A stretch of DNA of 64,000 bases from Punica granatum. Lineage: Eukaryota; Streptophyta; Magnoliopsida; Myrtales; Lythraceae. The notes under the pieces were generated by a model. It had not been told where the DNA came from and did not search any database. It saw only the letters and a program-made list of their open reading frames with translations. Shown piece by piece: positions 34,834 through 44,939 of the stretch (positions are counted from its first letter, which is position 1; every line of letters begins with the position of its first letter). A program made the position numbers and the translations under genes. The DNA lies in NCBI RefSeq assembly GCF_007655135.1, contig NC_045129.1, positions 13,366,274 to 13,430,273 of the forward strand, in the 5' to 3' direction.

Positions 34834-36267
34834 GTAGCACCGTGCATGCAATTTGGTCTACCTTACCGTCGATGGCGACCAGATCATTCCCATTGAGGTC
34901 GACTTTATGGCTGAGTTCGTCCCTTGGCTGAGGTCGTCCTCCCTTCCGATCATGCCCGATGTTCTTCAATTGTGGTGGTTATCCATGTGGTTGTGGTCAT
35001 CCCTGTGGTTGTGGTCATCCCCTCCGTGATCGTTTCTTCCTCCCTCTGATCTGTGATGGAGGCGGTGGTGATGGCATCTCGAAGGTCGTAACGGCCCTCC
35101 TCCTCTTTCTCTCTTCTTTTCCAGTGAGTTTTGAGTGGTGGCGGTCTCCCCTCCCCTCTAGTGACGGAGCCCTTCCCCTCTTTGGACATACCTATGGTAT
35201 GGTGTGGTGGCAAACATAGCAGCAGCGACAGCACAAAGATGGTAGAGGCAACCCTCGTTTTCTGATGCACCGCGACCGACCTTGACTACCCTGACCACGC
35301 GGTTCTAACCTCCCTCGCCCTAACTTGTCCGGTCACGACAGAAGTGGCACAGTGGCAGTGCCCTCGTCCTCCCTAATCACCTCACCCAATCGGTTCTCCT
35401 CTTCCCCCTTCCTGGTTATGGAGTCTCTATTCAAACTTTGGGCTCCTTGGAACTTAGATCTTGTCGGATCTCTTTCGATGATGTCGGTCCTTGGCAACTC
35501 TCTCTGTGACGCTGCTCCTCTAGTGGCAATAAAGTCGGCGACGATTTCTTTATCTTCGGTAGACTGTCCGACCTTTGGCTCCCCTTCGCCATTTTACATA
35601 AAAGAACCGTCTCCGTCAGCCTGAATCAGACCGCTACCACACTACACTCTAATGACAAGATTGTTTTTGTCACCGATGGGTAGGCTTGGGCACCTTGAGC
35701 CTCTCCCGGTTGTTTTGTCTATCTTGTTTACAGAGTGTAGTGGTAGAGGCTAGATTGGTCAGTAGTCCGGTGTCATCCCTGGCTCTGCTGGATTGGTCAA
35801 TAGCTTTCCCCAGCCTCACTGAATTGGTTGGCAACCTGGTGTCCTCCCGGCCCTGCTGGATTAGTTGACATTCTTTCCTGGCCTAGGCTCTAACTCTATC
35901 TGTGGCCGGTTCTATGAAAAGGGTGCTTGGCGCTTTATTACGTCTCAAGTCCCCCCCTTGTTTTGCTCCTGATGTTGATGTCTCTTCGAAAAATTCAAGC
36001 AGATAGTTGAGATTTACATCCTTGTTTTAATCTTATTTTAAATAATCATATAATCAAAAATAATACTTAAAAGTTGAAGGACAATATTGTTTGTTTGATA
36101 ATATACTGGTCTCTCTCTCTTTCCTGCCACGCGTCAATATCTCCTTATTTTGCTCTCTTATCTTTCAACCTCTCAATCCTATATTCTATAACATTTTTTT
36201 TTTCAATTTTGTCTTCAATACTTATTTATATTTTGATGTACGCCTTTCGTGTGTAACGTGGGTACAC
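34834..36267. other. Non-coding right flank of the Athila-type element
   Basis: 34834-35900 is C- and T-rich with many GGTCGTCC or CCGGT phrases. Its open frames have no recognisable domain. It is probably the other half of the repetitive sequence that the Athila-type element entered. 35990-36267 is AT-rich. Confidence 0.45.
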
Positions 36268-36672
36268 TCTAGTATATATAAAGTTGAATCCACCTTAATA
36301 AATATGGGTAGAATAGTAAAAAATAAAAATTACATAATAATAATTATTTCAAATAAAGAAATAAATATATCCAATAATAAATGTCTTCATAAATTAATAT
36401 GCAGTAAAGAAATTAAACAATTATTATTGTAATAACATATTGTTATTTCAAGGATTTCATTATTAAATAATTATTCATAATTGTAAGGAAACTAAAAATT
36501 ATTTAAAATCATAAAATACATTCTAAAAATCATTATTAGCTTTATAAAATTTCAATAAGAGATCTCTCATCAAATCCATTTTATCGAGAGTTATTCAAAC
36601 TCACGAAACTTAATACATGAAATGTGATTAAGAATAAAAATCAGTTTAATACTAACTTTAACATTTTATAGA

Positions 36673-36703
<31 letters not shown>

Positions 36704-36919
36704 TCATTAACTAAATCTAAGAATTTTAAATTTTTAGGCTCTTCAATTAATATTATTTAGCATGTTGAGATTTACCTTGTTAAAGTATAGTATAAAAAGT
36801 AATTTTCCTACACAGTAATGTAAATTACAAAATGATACCAATTAGTATCTTCATGTTTAACTTCTCATAATAAAATTTTCATTGTAAAATCCGTGCAACA
36901 CACATGTTCAATAACCTAG
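36268..36919. mobile_element. Helitron-like non-autonomous remnant
   Basis: The left end TCTAGTATATATAAAG resembles the 5' end of many plant Helitrons. The right end is a degenerate hairpin region (CCGTGCAACACACATG) about 10 bases before CTAG followed by T, as in the Helitron CTRR-T terminus. The interior is very AT-rich with an (ATT)n run around 36676-36703. The 5' flank is C rather than the expected A, so this is tentative. Confidence 0.42.
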
Positions 36920-37928
36920 TACATAATGTAAAGTGGAGCTAACCAATGTATTACTCATTAAATGTATTAGTATAAACAATGAATTTTATTTTCTATAAAA
37001 ATCAATTTCAATTTTGTTTTATGGGAAATGATTCATAGCAAAATAAATCTTAAAATTTTTATACATTGAATGAATATAAGTTTTTTGTTAGGAGATTATG
37101 CTCTAAAATATGTGAAAGAGATTTTTATACGTAGCTGTTTTGCTCTTATTAAAAGTACAACAATATAAGTATATGTATTACATATAACTTTTACATCAAC
37201 AATATAGCTTTTACAAAAAATTATGATATATACGAATTTCTTATTTTTTAGTATATATCATAATTTATTTAATATTGTCTTTATAGTTCTTTATAAAAGA
37301 TTTAAAATATTAATAATTTTTTAGTAGCAAATTTATATGTATTTATTTAGATATTGACTGTGATTTTGGTTATAATTTTTTGTAGATATCTCCAAATTTA
37401 TAAAATTTACATGTCTATAAATATTATTGTGATTTAAACAATATATAAAAGAGATTAATTTTAGAAAAATATATTAGACATATCTAAATTATCTATATGC
37501 TAAATGTTTCAGTTATCAAAATGTCTGATTTCTAATTGAAAATATTATGTCTTTGTTAGAAAAATCACTTTGCTAAAAGAATTTATAATAATCTTTCCAC
37601 ATGTTAATTCAGGCAACCTCGCCGGAGGCTTGGAGGATAATTATCTGGTTCAGAGGATAAATACAGATATACCAAAAGAATTAGTCCATTTCAATTGTAT
37701 TCTCCTTTTCCATAGTATTGCAGCAATCAAGCCAACTGAGAAGGTCCAAAACCCAGTAAAATTTAGATTCTACTTGCCTCAAATTATTAGCACAGGATTC
37801 CCGCAGGACAAAACATCCTCCTAATACGAGGGGGAAAACATAAAGCAGAAACTTATAATCAATTTCTGCATTTGCATTCAAGAAGCTCAATCAACATCAA
37901 TTTAGAGCTTGATGTAGTTGGTTAAGCT
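36920..37928. other. AT-rich intergenic DNA and 3' flank of TIM9
   Basis: No gene was recognised. About 37600-37928 is less AT-rich and probably carries the TIM9 3' UTR. Confidence 0.5.
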
Positions 37929-38981
37929 CTAATCCTGTGTTGCTGCTCCCTGGTTCAGCTCAGCGAACCTCATTCCGACTCGCATTGAGTGCTTCAGGAA
38001 CTTCTCAGCACACCGTTGGACACAAGTTTCCTCTTGCTTTTGTAGTTTCTTGTGCTTGAAGGAATCAACACAATCGTTAAAGCATCTCTCCACCAGTGAG
38101 TTGTACATTCTCAAACTGCAATTAAGAATCAACAAACTTATGCAATCCAAACTCCATCTAAAATCTATGCGTACTCTAGATGTATGTATGATGAAGAGTC
38201 CCTTTTGGTAGACAAACAACTATTTTAAATATATCAAGTTGAACATAGTTTCTCTACTTGGAAAAGAAACAATAGAAACTATCCTACATGTTTCGCACCA
38301 CCACAGTGAACAAAGGAACTCTGGAGTCTGATAACTGATGAAGTGATGATACCTGGCAATGAAGGAATTTTCGGTTCAAAGAAATGTGTTTTTTCCCAAA
38401 ACATCCAGATGCAGCATGATGGGGCTGCAATGGTTTTCAAGTAGAACATTTGCTCTGGCCTCACAGTCACAGGGTTACTCAAGACATTATAGCAGGTGCA
38501 ACCCACATACAAATAACCATGCAGAACATAGATGTTAACCTTTAGAGAGAAGAAATTTGTCTAACAGCTACACAGAAGCTAAGCATCCAAACTACAAGGA
38601 TCTTATCTTTTCCCTTTTTTGATTGGCCGGCTATAAAATTTTCCAAAACAGAGGAGGGAGTTTGTCAAGCGTTCTTTCACAAAACATCCATCCAACACAC
38701 GAGGACTTAGTGCTTTTAAAGCAAACGCACTTCCCTTCACACTCTATACGAGCAAAGCCTCCAACAACAAAGATCCAACCATTAAATGATCAATCAAGCT
38801 CAAAATGAGAACTTCCCTCACATTGGGAATTGAAATCGGGATAAGCTATGGACACTAATTGGGAGAGAGTTTCAGAGATTAAAAACCTGTCCCGGATCTG
38901 GAGTTGGTCCATCATTGCAGACATTCGAATCTTATCAGCCTCTGGAAGGTTGTCAAGATCTCCTAACATGCTCTTGTCCAT
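37929..38981 (-). CDS. TIM9: Mitochondrial import inner membrane translocase subunit Tim9
   Basis: Two coding exons: 38981-38887 and 38115-37929, joined in frame to 93 residues, the usual plant Tim9 length. The protein starts [17 protein letters not shown] and has the two small-Tim twin Cx3C motifs, CFNDC and CVQRC, which form intramolecular disulphides. Tim9 pairs with Tim10 as a chaperone in the mitochondrial intermembrane space that escorts carrier proteins to TIM22. The 771-bp intron has canonical GT-AG ends and splits the codon for Ser32. No lesion is seen. It is transcribed away from PLMT, and the two genes share the upstream region 39000-40880. Confidence 0.96.
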
Positions 38982-39030
38982 CGTGTAAAGTAATAATTTC
39001 CACGAAGTTGATCAACAAACTAGAAAGATC

Positions 39031-39755
39031 TGCACCAAAAGATAAATGATGAATATTTAAAAATGCATTTTAGGGGATACGCCAGTTTAATTATGTACTT
39101 TGTCTATGTTACACATTCTAATACTCTGTTTGTTTGTGGAAATGGAATTACGTGAATTTATTTTCCTAACTTTCCCCTGTTTGTTTCGCGAAAAACTCTA
39201 AACCCATAGGAATTCATTCTCAATCAACCAGATGTATGTAGATTCAAGCAGACAGAAATCAAAGATACGAATCGCACTAGAGACAAGAGACAGCTGCAGA
39301 AAGACAGACAATAATCTACTAGTTTCCTTGTCAAGAACACAAAACACGCTTAGCATTCTCAACGCGAAACCGGTTAAAGTCCAAGGCAGCTTTTGTTGCA
39401 ATTATCCTTCACCATGGTCCTCAAAAAGTATGATGGAGCTTACTTATTCTCAACACATGAAGAGCGTTTAATACGTCCATCCCCGAGTCAAAGAACTATC
39501 AAACCCTCAAAAAACCGCATGACAGAAGTACATAGCACGAACTTACAAGATCACATTTTCATTAAGGAAAGACAAGCCCCAAAGGCGAAACCTACATCCC
39601 GACGGTCGCATTCAGCTTTACTAAGCAGCGTTTCGCCAAACAAGACCAAGAAATTGAACAAACAGACAGCATGGTAAACACTACAGACCGCAGACCAGGA
39701 ATGCTAGAGTCGCAGAAACAAACAGAATCAATGAACCAGGAAAGAGAAACTTACC
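39031..39755 (-). other. Probable 5' UTR intron of TIM9
   Basis: On the minus strand a donor-like GTGGTAAGT lies at about 39757-39749, and an acceptor TTTTGGTGCAG ends near 39031, some 50 bases before the TIM9 ATG. A second donor-like GAGGTATGT is at about 39834. Splicing here would leave a leader without upstream ATGs close to the start. This is inferred from splice motifs only. Confidence 0.5.
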
Positions 39756-39759
39756 ACAA

Positions 39760-40851
39760 GCTACGGCGGAAGAGGGGAAAACAAAACGTGGGACCTTTGA
39801 TAGACATGACATGAACAGAGGATCGAGAAGACATACCTCGACTTGGCTTGAAGTTCAGCCCACTAGAGACTGGATGCAGAGGAGTGAGGAGGGAGACAGA
39901 AGGGCTTTTGGGTATGTCTATGTCCTCTCAAAGGCTAGGGCTCGACCACTTCGGTTCGGTGGCTTGAACTTTCAAGGGAAGAAAGTTTGGGTTTAGTCCT
40001 CAATCTTAGCCTCTTCTTTTTGTTTTCATCCTAAACCTCTTCTTTTTAGATTGAATCTCGTCCTCAATCTTTTTCATTTGGTTCACTTTTAGTCCTCTGC
40101 TCATTCTTTTTAATCGAAAATTACTTACATGACATTGTCATTTGAATTTAAAATAGTTTTTTTTTAAATAAGAAAATGTACAAAAGAAAAAGGAACTTGA
40201 ATGATCATAACTAGAGGGCGAAGGGAGGGGTAGTCGGGCTCACTAGCGGCCACCACCTTCCCAATGAGTCGATAGCTTGTCTGATCCTCTAGGTGTTCAC
40301 TTTCTCCAACTTCCGGTTGATTTTTCAATCATTGTCCTCAACTCTCTGTGGTTAGTTCACTTTTACCACAAGGATGTTTAGATGTCGGTAAGATATTGAG
40401 CTCATTTTGTTTATTTTGAAACTCGTTTAGGCTAGTCCAATTTTTCTTTTTTGGCCAATAGGCACCTTTATGTTCTTCTTTTATGTGTTTGGTCTTTCAG
40501 GTTTTTATACTAAAAATCGTTACTAGGTTTTATTTGAGAAATTAAGGTATTCAACTCAATAATTTTTTTCTAAAAAATTGTTTTTTTTTTCGTTTTAAAT
40601 TTAGGACCGAATCCAACCGAACCGAGCTCCCCTCCTCCCCTTGAATAGGAGGATAAGGGGTTGGGATGTGACAGAAGCAAACTTTATGGGACGGATTTAG
40701 AGGAAACCGGAAAAGAAGGCGTCAAAATTCGCAACTCCACGCCTTGCAAAGTCAGGGGAGGTTCGCAGAACCGCAAGCCGCGCAAGATTCAACATTTTTG
40801 CTCGTCGAGGGGCAAATTTCCGGGAACGGAAAGGAAGGGAAGGGAAAGCGG
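39760..40851. other. Divergent upstream region between TIM9 and PLMT
   Basis: About 39990-40140 carries TTAGTCCTCAATCTT-type phrases repeated with changes, a common plant dispersed repeat. 40190-40600 is non-coding. No gene was recognised between the two starts. Confidence 0.5.
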
Positions 40852-40876
40852 AGAGAGAGAGAGAGAGAGAGAGAAA
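40852..40876 (+). repeat. GA microsatellite in the PLMT leader
   Basis: An uninterrupted GA run lies 12 to 36 bases upstream of the PLMT ATG, so it is part of the 5' leader. GA/CT runs in plant leaders can bind BPC/GAGA-type factors; that role is only inferred. Confidence 0.85.
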
Positions 40877-40883
40877 GAGCTGT

Positions 40884-40889
40884 ATGTAA
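40884..40889 (+). promoter_or_regulatory. Start-stop uORF (ATGTAA) overlapping the PLMT start
   Basis: The sequence TGTATGTAATGGGG places an ATG followed directly by TAA. The last A of TAA is the first base of the PLMT ATG at 40889. The uORF must be in any transcript that encodes the full PLMT protein. AUG-stop elements of the form AUGUAA are known in plants, for example in the Arabidopsis NIP5;1 leader, to stall ribosomes or lower translation. Any effect here is inferred. Confidence 0.8.
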
Positions 40890-42341
40890 TGGGGATAGTG
40901 GCAGGGGTGGGAGTGTTGCTGCCGTTCCCGTTCTACTACTGGCTCTGGACGAGCCCCCAGGCATGGGTGAACCTCTGCGGGAGAGGGCGGGACCCGAGCA
41001 AAGTCATGGCTTTGGTGGCTCATGTCCTCAAGCTCCTTCAGCTGCTCTCTCTCTTCTTCGTCTCCTCCCTCTCGTGGCCTCCCCATCTCTACTTCTGGCC
41101 TCTCTTCCTCTTCGGCCAGTTCCTCAATTTCAGGTCAGCTCCCCGCACGCATTGCACACAGACCGCTCTCTCTTTGGATCTTGTGATGCTGTCGATTCGA
41201 TGTTTCCGACAAGACTGTTTGCTTTTTCTCTCGCTGATTCGCTTTCATGGCTTTTCCCTGTTGTGGGGGTCTGAGATCTCTCCTTTTGGGCTTCACACCT
41301 TCTTTTGTCTTTTTAATTAAATTAATGTTGTCGACTGATAAGTTCTCTGTAGCTGAAGCGAAATGCCAGATCTTGAAATGGATTAATCCGCGGTTAGTCG
41401 ATCAATAAGTTAATTAAAGCTACTTTGCTCTGATTGGATGGATTTCACTAAAAAGTTTGGTAAACCGGAATGGATTGGAACGAAAAGAATCACCATCTCG
41501 TCTTTCTACTGCACTTTTAATAGCTGAAATGGTCATCTTTTATAAATATGTGTAATGTTTTTCTTACTTTACATTATTTTCTTTATACCAACCGGAAAAA
41601 AATCACCATTTTTCTCTCAACACCATTACTTGTTTATTCAACTGAATGCATTTCATTCCATTCTATTCCGTTCCGCCATATACCAAACGGGGCCGATTTC
41701 CCGTTTTGAGGGACTTGGGGAAAGTTTGACCAAATTAATGAGCAGAACCTATTACACCAGTTTCTCCTTGGGGTCCTACCATACTGGCCAAGTACATGCC
41801 TTTATTTATTGGCTTAGCTCCGAGTTCTTCACGTCATTTTCCATTGAGATGTACAATATTTATTAGTTTATTCTCAGTCCAGCAAAAATTTGAGTACAGG
41901 GCAAACGTCGAAGTTGTGGAGTTATGGCACCTTAGTTAGCTATCACCTTTAGTAGCTGTTATAAACGTATTTGTTAATGCTAATGTTCTGCTGAAGAAGT
42001 ACTTGGAGTTTGGGTGTCTGAGCATCTCATTCATGTCCCGTCCTTTACGGCATCATTTGTCTATCTTTCATTTAGAGCATATGACTTGCAGGGTTTATCA
42101 GTTGCTCGGTGAAGCTGGGACCTACTACGGTGTAAGGTTTGGGAAGACCATCCCGTGGGTTACAGAATTCCCTTTTGGCTACATTAAAGATCCTCAGTAC
42201 GTAGGAAGCATCATGAGCCTCCTTGCCTGTCTATCATGGGTACCATTTCAATACATTCTTCTGTGGGTGCTCGGGTATCTGTTCATGATACGTCTTGAGT
42301 CGAAGGAAGATCCTGCCACTCGTGCCAAGCCTCTGTCATGA
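40889..42341 (+). CDS. PLMT: Phosphatidyl-N-methylethanolamine N-methyltransferase
   Basis: Two exons: 40889-41133 and 42092-42341, giving 164 residues, the length of the Arabidopsis enzyme. It uses S-adenosylmethionine to methylate phosphatidyl-monomethylethanolamine and -dimethylethanolamine to phosphatidylcholine at the ER membrane. The N-terminus MGIVAGVGVLLPFPFYYWLW and the block FGKTIPWVTEFPFGYIKDPQ match the family. There are about four hydrophobic segments (residues about 3-20, 45-80, 118-150) and the acidic C-terminal segment LESKEDPATRAK. The 958-bp intron is GT-AG and contains a MITE-like insert. The ATG was chosen by family alignment; the open frame extends upstream without another ATG. 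The gene converges on PNSB1. Confidence 0.95.
41448..41696. mobile_element. MITE-like insert in the PLMT intron
   Basis: The left end reads TTTGGTAAACCGGAATGGAT. The right end on the minus strand reads CCGTTTGGTATATGGCGGAAC and continues GGAATAGAATGGAATG. These form imperfect inverted repeats of about 35 bases with the core GTTTGGTA-A-CGGAATGGA. The interior is non-coding. No exact target duplication was fixed. Confidence 0.5.
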
Positions 42342-42790
42342 TAACGGATGCTCGCGATATCGAGAGAGAGACAACTTTGGTTGTATTTTGTGAGACAGCC
42401 AGAGATACCCCCAAAAACTCGTTTTCTCTAATTGTGGTGCAATTATGCAAGCATTGACATTTTTCTTCCAACCCCTTTTTTTCCCGGTCGTTCTGCAAAC
42501 CCTTTTTAATCTGTTGTTAGATTTCCTTTTCTTTTGGTTTCAGCTATTGAAACTGGCTCTTAGAATGCAATGGCATTGCTTCATTTCTTATGAGTTTCTT
42601 CTCTTTTCACTTGCATCATTCCTTCTGACAATACTCTATAAACTACACAAATATGCTCCTGACATCATTCAGTTACTCCTCCTGGTAGGTATATATGATC
42701 TGAGCTCTTAATTCAACGAATTGAAGATAGAATTTACAACTCGGAAATTGAGGGAAAGAATTGGTAAAATGGAATGCCGACTCTTCTCTT
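42342..42790. other. Convergent 3' region of PLMT and PNSB1
   Basis: About 450 bp lies between the two stop codons. It must hold both 3' UTRs and polyadenylation signals. No other structure was recognised. Confidence 0.6.
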
Positions 42791-44917
42791 CTAGGCCAAA
42801 GCCAGGGCCACGTCGAATATCTGCATCGAGTTTTTCACAGTTTCTACCTCAATATCAGCGAGCTTTCCTGTTTTAGAGGAGATTGTGAAGCATTTCTTCT
42901 CTTCTGCATTGGGAACGAATAGCTTTGCCTTCTCTTCTGAGCCAAACAAGGCGATGCTGCAAATTTGGCACCAAAGATGGCGTCAGAGATTAAACAACAT
43001 CTGTAAACAAATACGAGGCAAAAGAACGAAGAGTGTCACAGATAAAAGCTTGAATAGCACCGTCAAACAGGAGAGGAGAAAATGGTTACCTTGGTTTTTT
43101 GCGCGCATTGGCAAGTTGAACAGCTGCTGTGTTGGTTGATATTACCCCCACTGAATCATTTATCAAGGCGGCGAGCTGGAGAACAACAACATCAAAACCT
43201 GATAACTAGTGCAAGTAGATTTCACGACAATGGCAATACGTCGTATACATTTTTGCATCTTCACAGCCCTTCTTCTAAAAGCTATAGCTGCAGGAGTAAT
43301 GCTCCATGGGAGGAAATTAATGCAAAATGAACTACTGCCGTTGGGGTACCTGTCCTGGTGTAGTTATGAAGACAATGCTGGTATCTTCCCCGACTATTTC
43401 CTCCACGTTTTCCCTTTCTTTCTCATGTGGGATTACAAAAACCGGCTTGATTCCCCTGCTTCCAATGATCCAAAAGAAAAATTCAGTCATTTCGGTATCT
43501 CATAAACCCTGTCCTTTCAGTAAATGTATGTTAAGCCACCGAATTTTCTGGCCATGTCAATAGAGTCTGCTCTTCATATTCAGATTGATCAACAGTTCCT
43601 GTGGGCAATTTAATGGTTTAGCTTGCATTAGATAGGAAGTTGATGCATTACCTGACACCCTCTGCAATTTCTGCCCACACACCGATCGGCAGCAGGCTGT
43701 CAGCATCCCCTTTGGACTGCATTGAAGCCTTTGAGTCCGACTCCAGCCCGTGAATCACTATATACTTTCCTTTCTCAGCTCCGGCGCTTTTCACCTTGGC
43801 CTCCACCAACTCCTTCAGCTTCCTCGAGATGGAAACCTTAAGTGGCGGCACTGGAGTCCTCGGCACACTCCTAAAAGGCCTCCCCAACCAATCAAGCATT
43901 TCATGGTACCTAAACAAATACAGACACCAATAAGCATCCTGAGGCTATCTTTTCCTTAAACTGCGAATTGCAGAAACAAACACATTGGTGTATTCTGTCA
44001 TTGGACTTACATGTTGTATCCACCTTCAGAAAGATTCAAGCTCTCTGCAGTAAAAGTCTCAGAGAGCAGCAGTCCTGCCCCGGCAGCATTCACATTCGGA
44101 TAGATGTAACTGACTCTGTCTCGGGCAGAAGTCATGAACAAGAAGGACGCATGCCCGAGCCCAGCAAGCCTAGTCGACAAGATCATGTCATAGTACCTGC
44201 TCTGCACTAGTAAATAGAGCAACCGCGAGACGGCAGGTTAAAGACATCAACTTCGAGCTATTTGAAAGAGAGAAGAGACAATTTACATATCTTGCAAGGA
44301 GTTTCGACCTTAAGTAGTCCAATCATGTCAATATACTCAGCTGGCTCGGGGAAATCGTCATCGGGGTCATAGGCATCAGCCCACCTCACATTCTTGTTCA
44401 ACTCGTAAGTCTGCTTTCCTCTTGGGGAAGCCACCACATCGACCTGAACCCCGGGGTACCGATCCTTGATCAGCTGAATCGCTGGGAAAAACAGCAAGTT
44501 CTCATACACACCCCCCGAGACCACGCAGCAGCACCTCCTCACGTCCCCCCTCACCTTGAGTCCAAGCGGGGCGACCTCGACATTATAGCCCATTGGGAAT
44601 TTTAAAAACCCGTAAGGGCTGTCCGGGTTGTCAGGCGGCCGAGTGTCCTCCTCTTGTTTCCCGTCCGCGAACAGAGACCCATATTCCATGTCGGGGTCCT
44701 CCCCGTCATCAAACGGGTCCAGCCATGGATTCTTCTTCTTCGCATGCGTGCTGAAATTCGGTCTTCTGGCAGAGGAACCGGACTCCGGCATGTTTGGGAA
44801 TGAAGGTAGCTTGGCAAAGCGAGAGGACGGGATTGGACATTGGTTTGTTAGGAATGGTGTGACGGGTTTTGGTAGAAGAGTGGAAGATGGACCCATGAGC
44901 TTAGAGTTCATGATCAT
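42791..44917 (-). CDS. PNSB1: Photosynthetic NDH subunit of subcomplex B 1, chloroplastic
   Basis: Six exons: 44917-44309, 44201-44011, 43909-43652, 43455-43350, 43175-43090 and 42956-42791. They join in frame to 471 residues (Arabidopsis PNSB1/NDF1 about 461). It is a nuclear-encoded subunit of the thylakoid NADH dehydrogenase-like complex, which carries cyclic electron flow around photosystem I. The first ~65 residues are Ser/Pro-rich and look like a plastid transit peptide. Conserved blocks are GDVRRCCCVVSGGVYENLLF, RYPGVQVDVVASPRGKQTYE, GLGHASFLFMTSARDRVSYI, YIVIHGLESDSKASMQSKGD and KPVFVIPHEKERENVEE. All introns are GT-AG with matching phases and no lesion is seen. A second in-frame ATG lies two codons downstream. 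Confidence 0.95.
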
Positions 44918-44928
44918 CACACGACCAT
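44917..44928 (-). promoter_or_regulatory. Three-codon uORF overlapping the PNSB1 start (TGATG)
   Basis: On the minus strand ATG GTC GTG TGA ends with a TGA whose last base is the A of the PNSB1 ATG at 44917. A shorter uORF (ATG AAG TGA) lies about 17 bases further upstream. A stop-start overlap of this kind is compatible with reinitiation or with repression; the effect is not known. If translation starts at the second in-frame ATG (44911), the overlap would matter less. Confidence 0.7.
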
Positions 44929-44939
44929 AGTTTTCACTT

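Noticed and set aside
36676..36703. Trinucleotide ATT run as a possible functional repeat or array
   Set aside because: A simple microsatellite in AT-rich DNA; nothing suggests an ordered array.
38279..38512. 77-codon minus-strand frame between TIM9 exons
   Set aside because: It lies in the intron; the splice sites at 38887 and 38115 give the exact Tim9 family protein without it.
40697..41274. Long overlapping open frames in other phases over PLMT exon 1
   Set aside because: They are shadows of the GA run and of PLMT coding sequence; only the PLMT frame matches a protein family and splices correctly.
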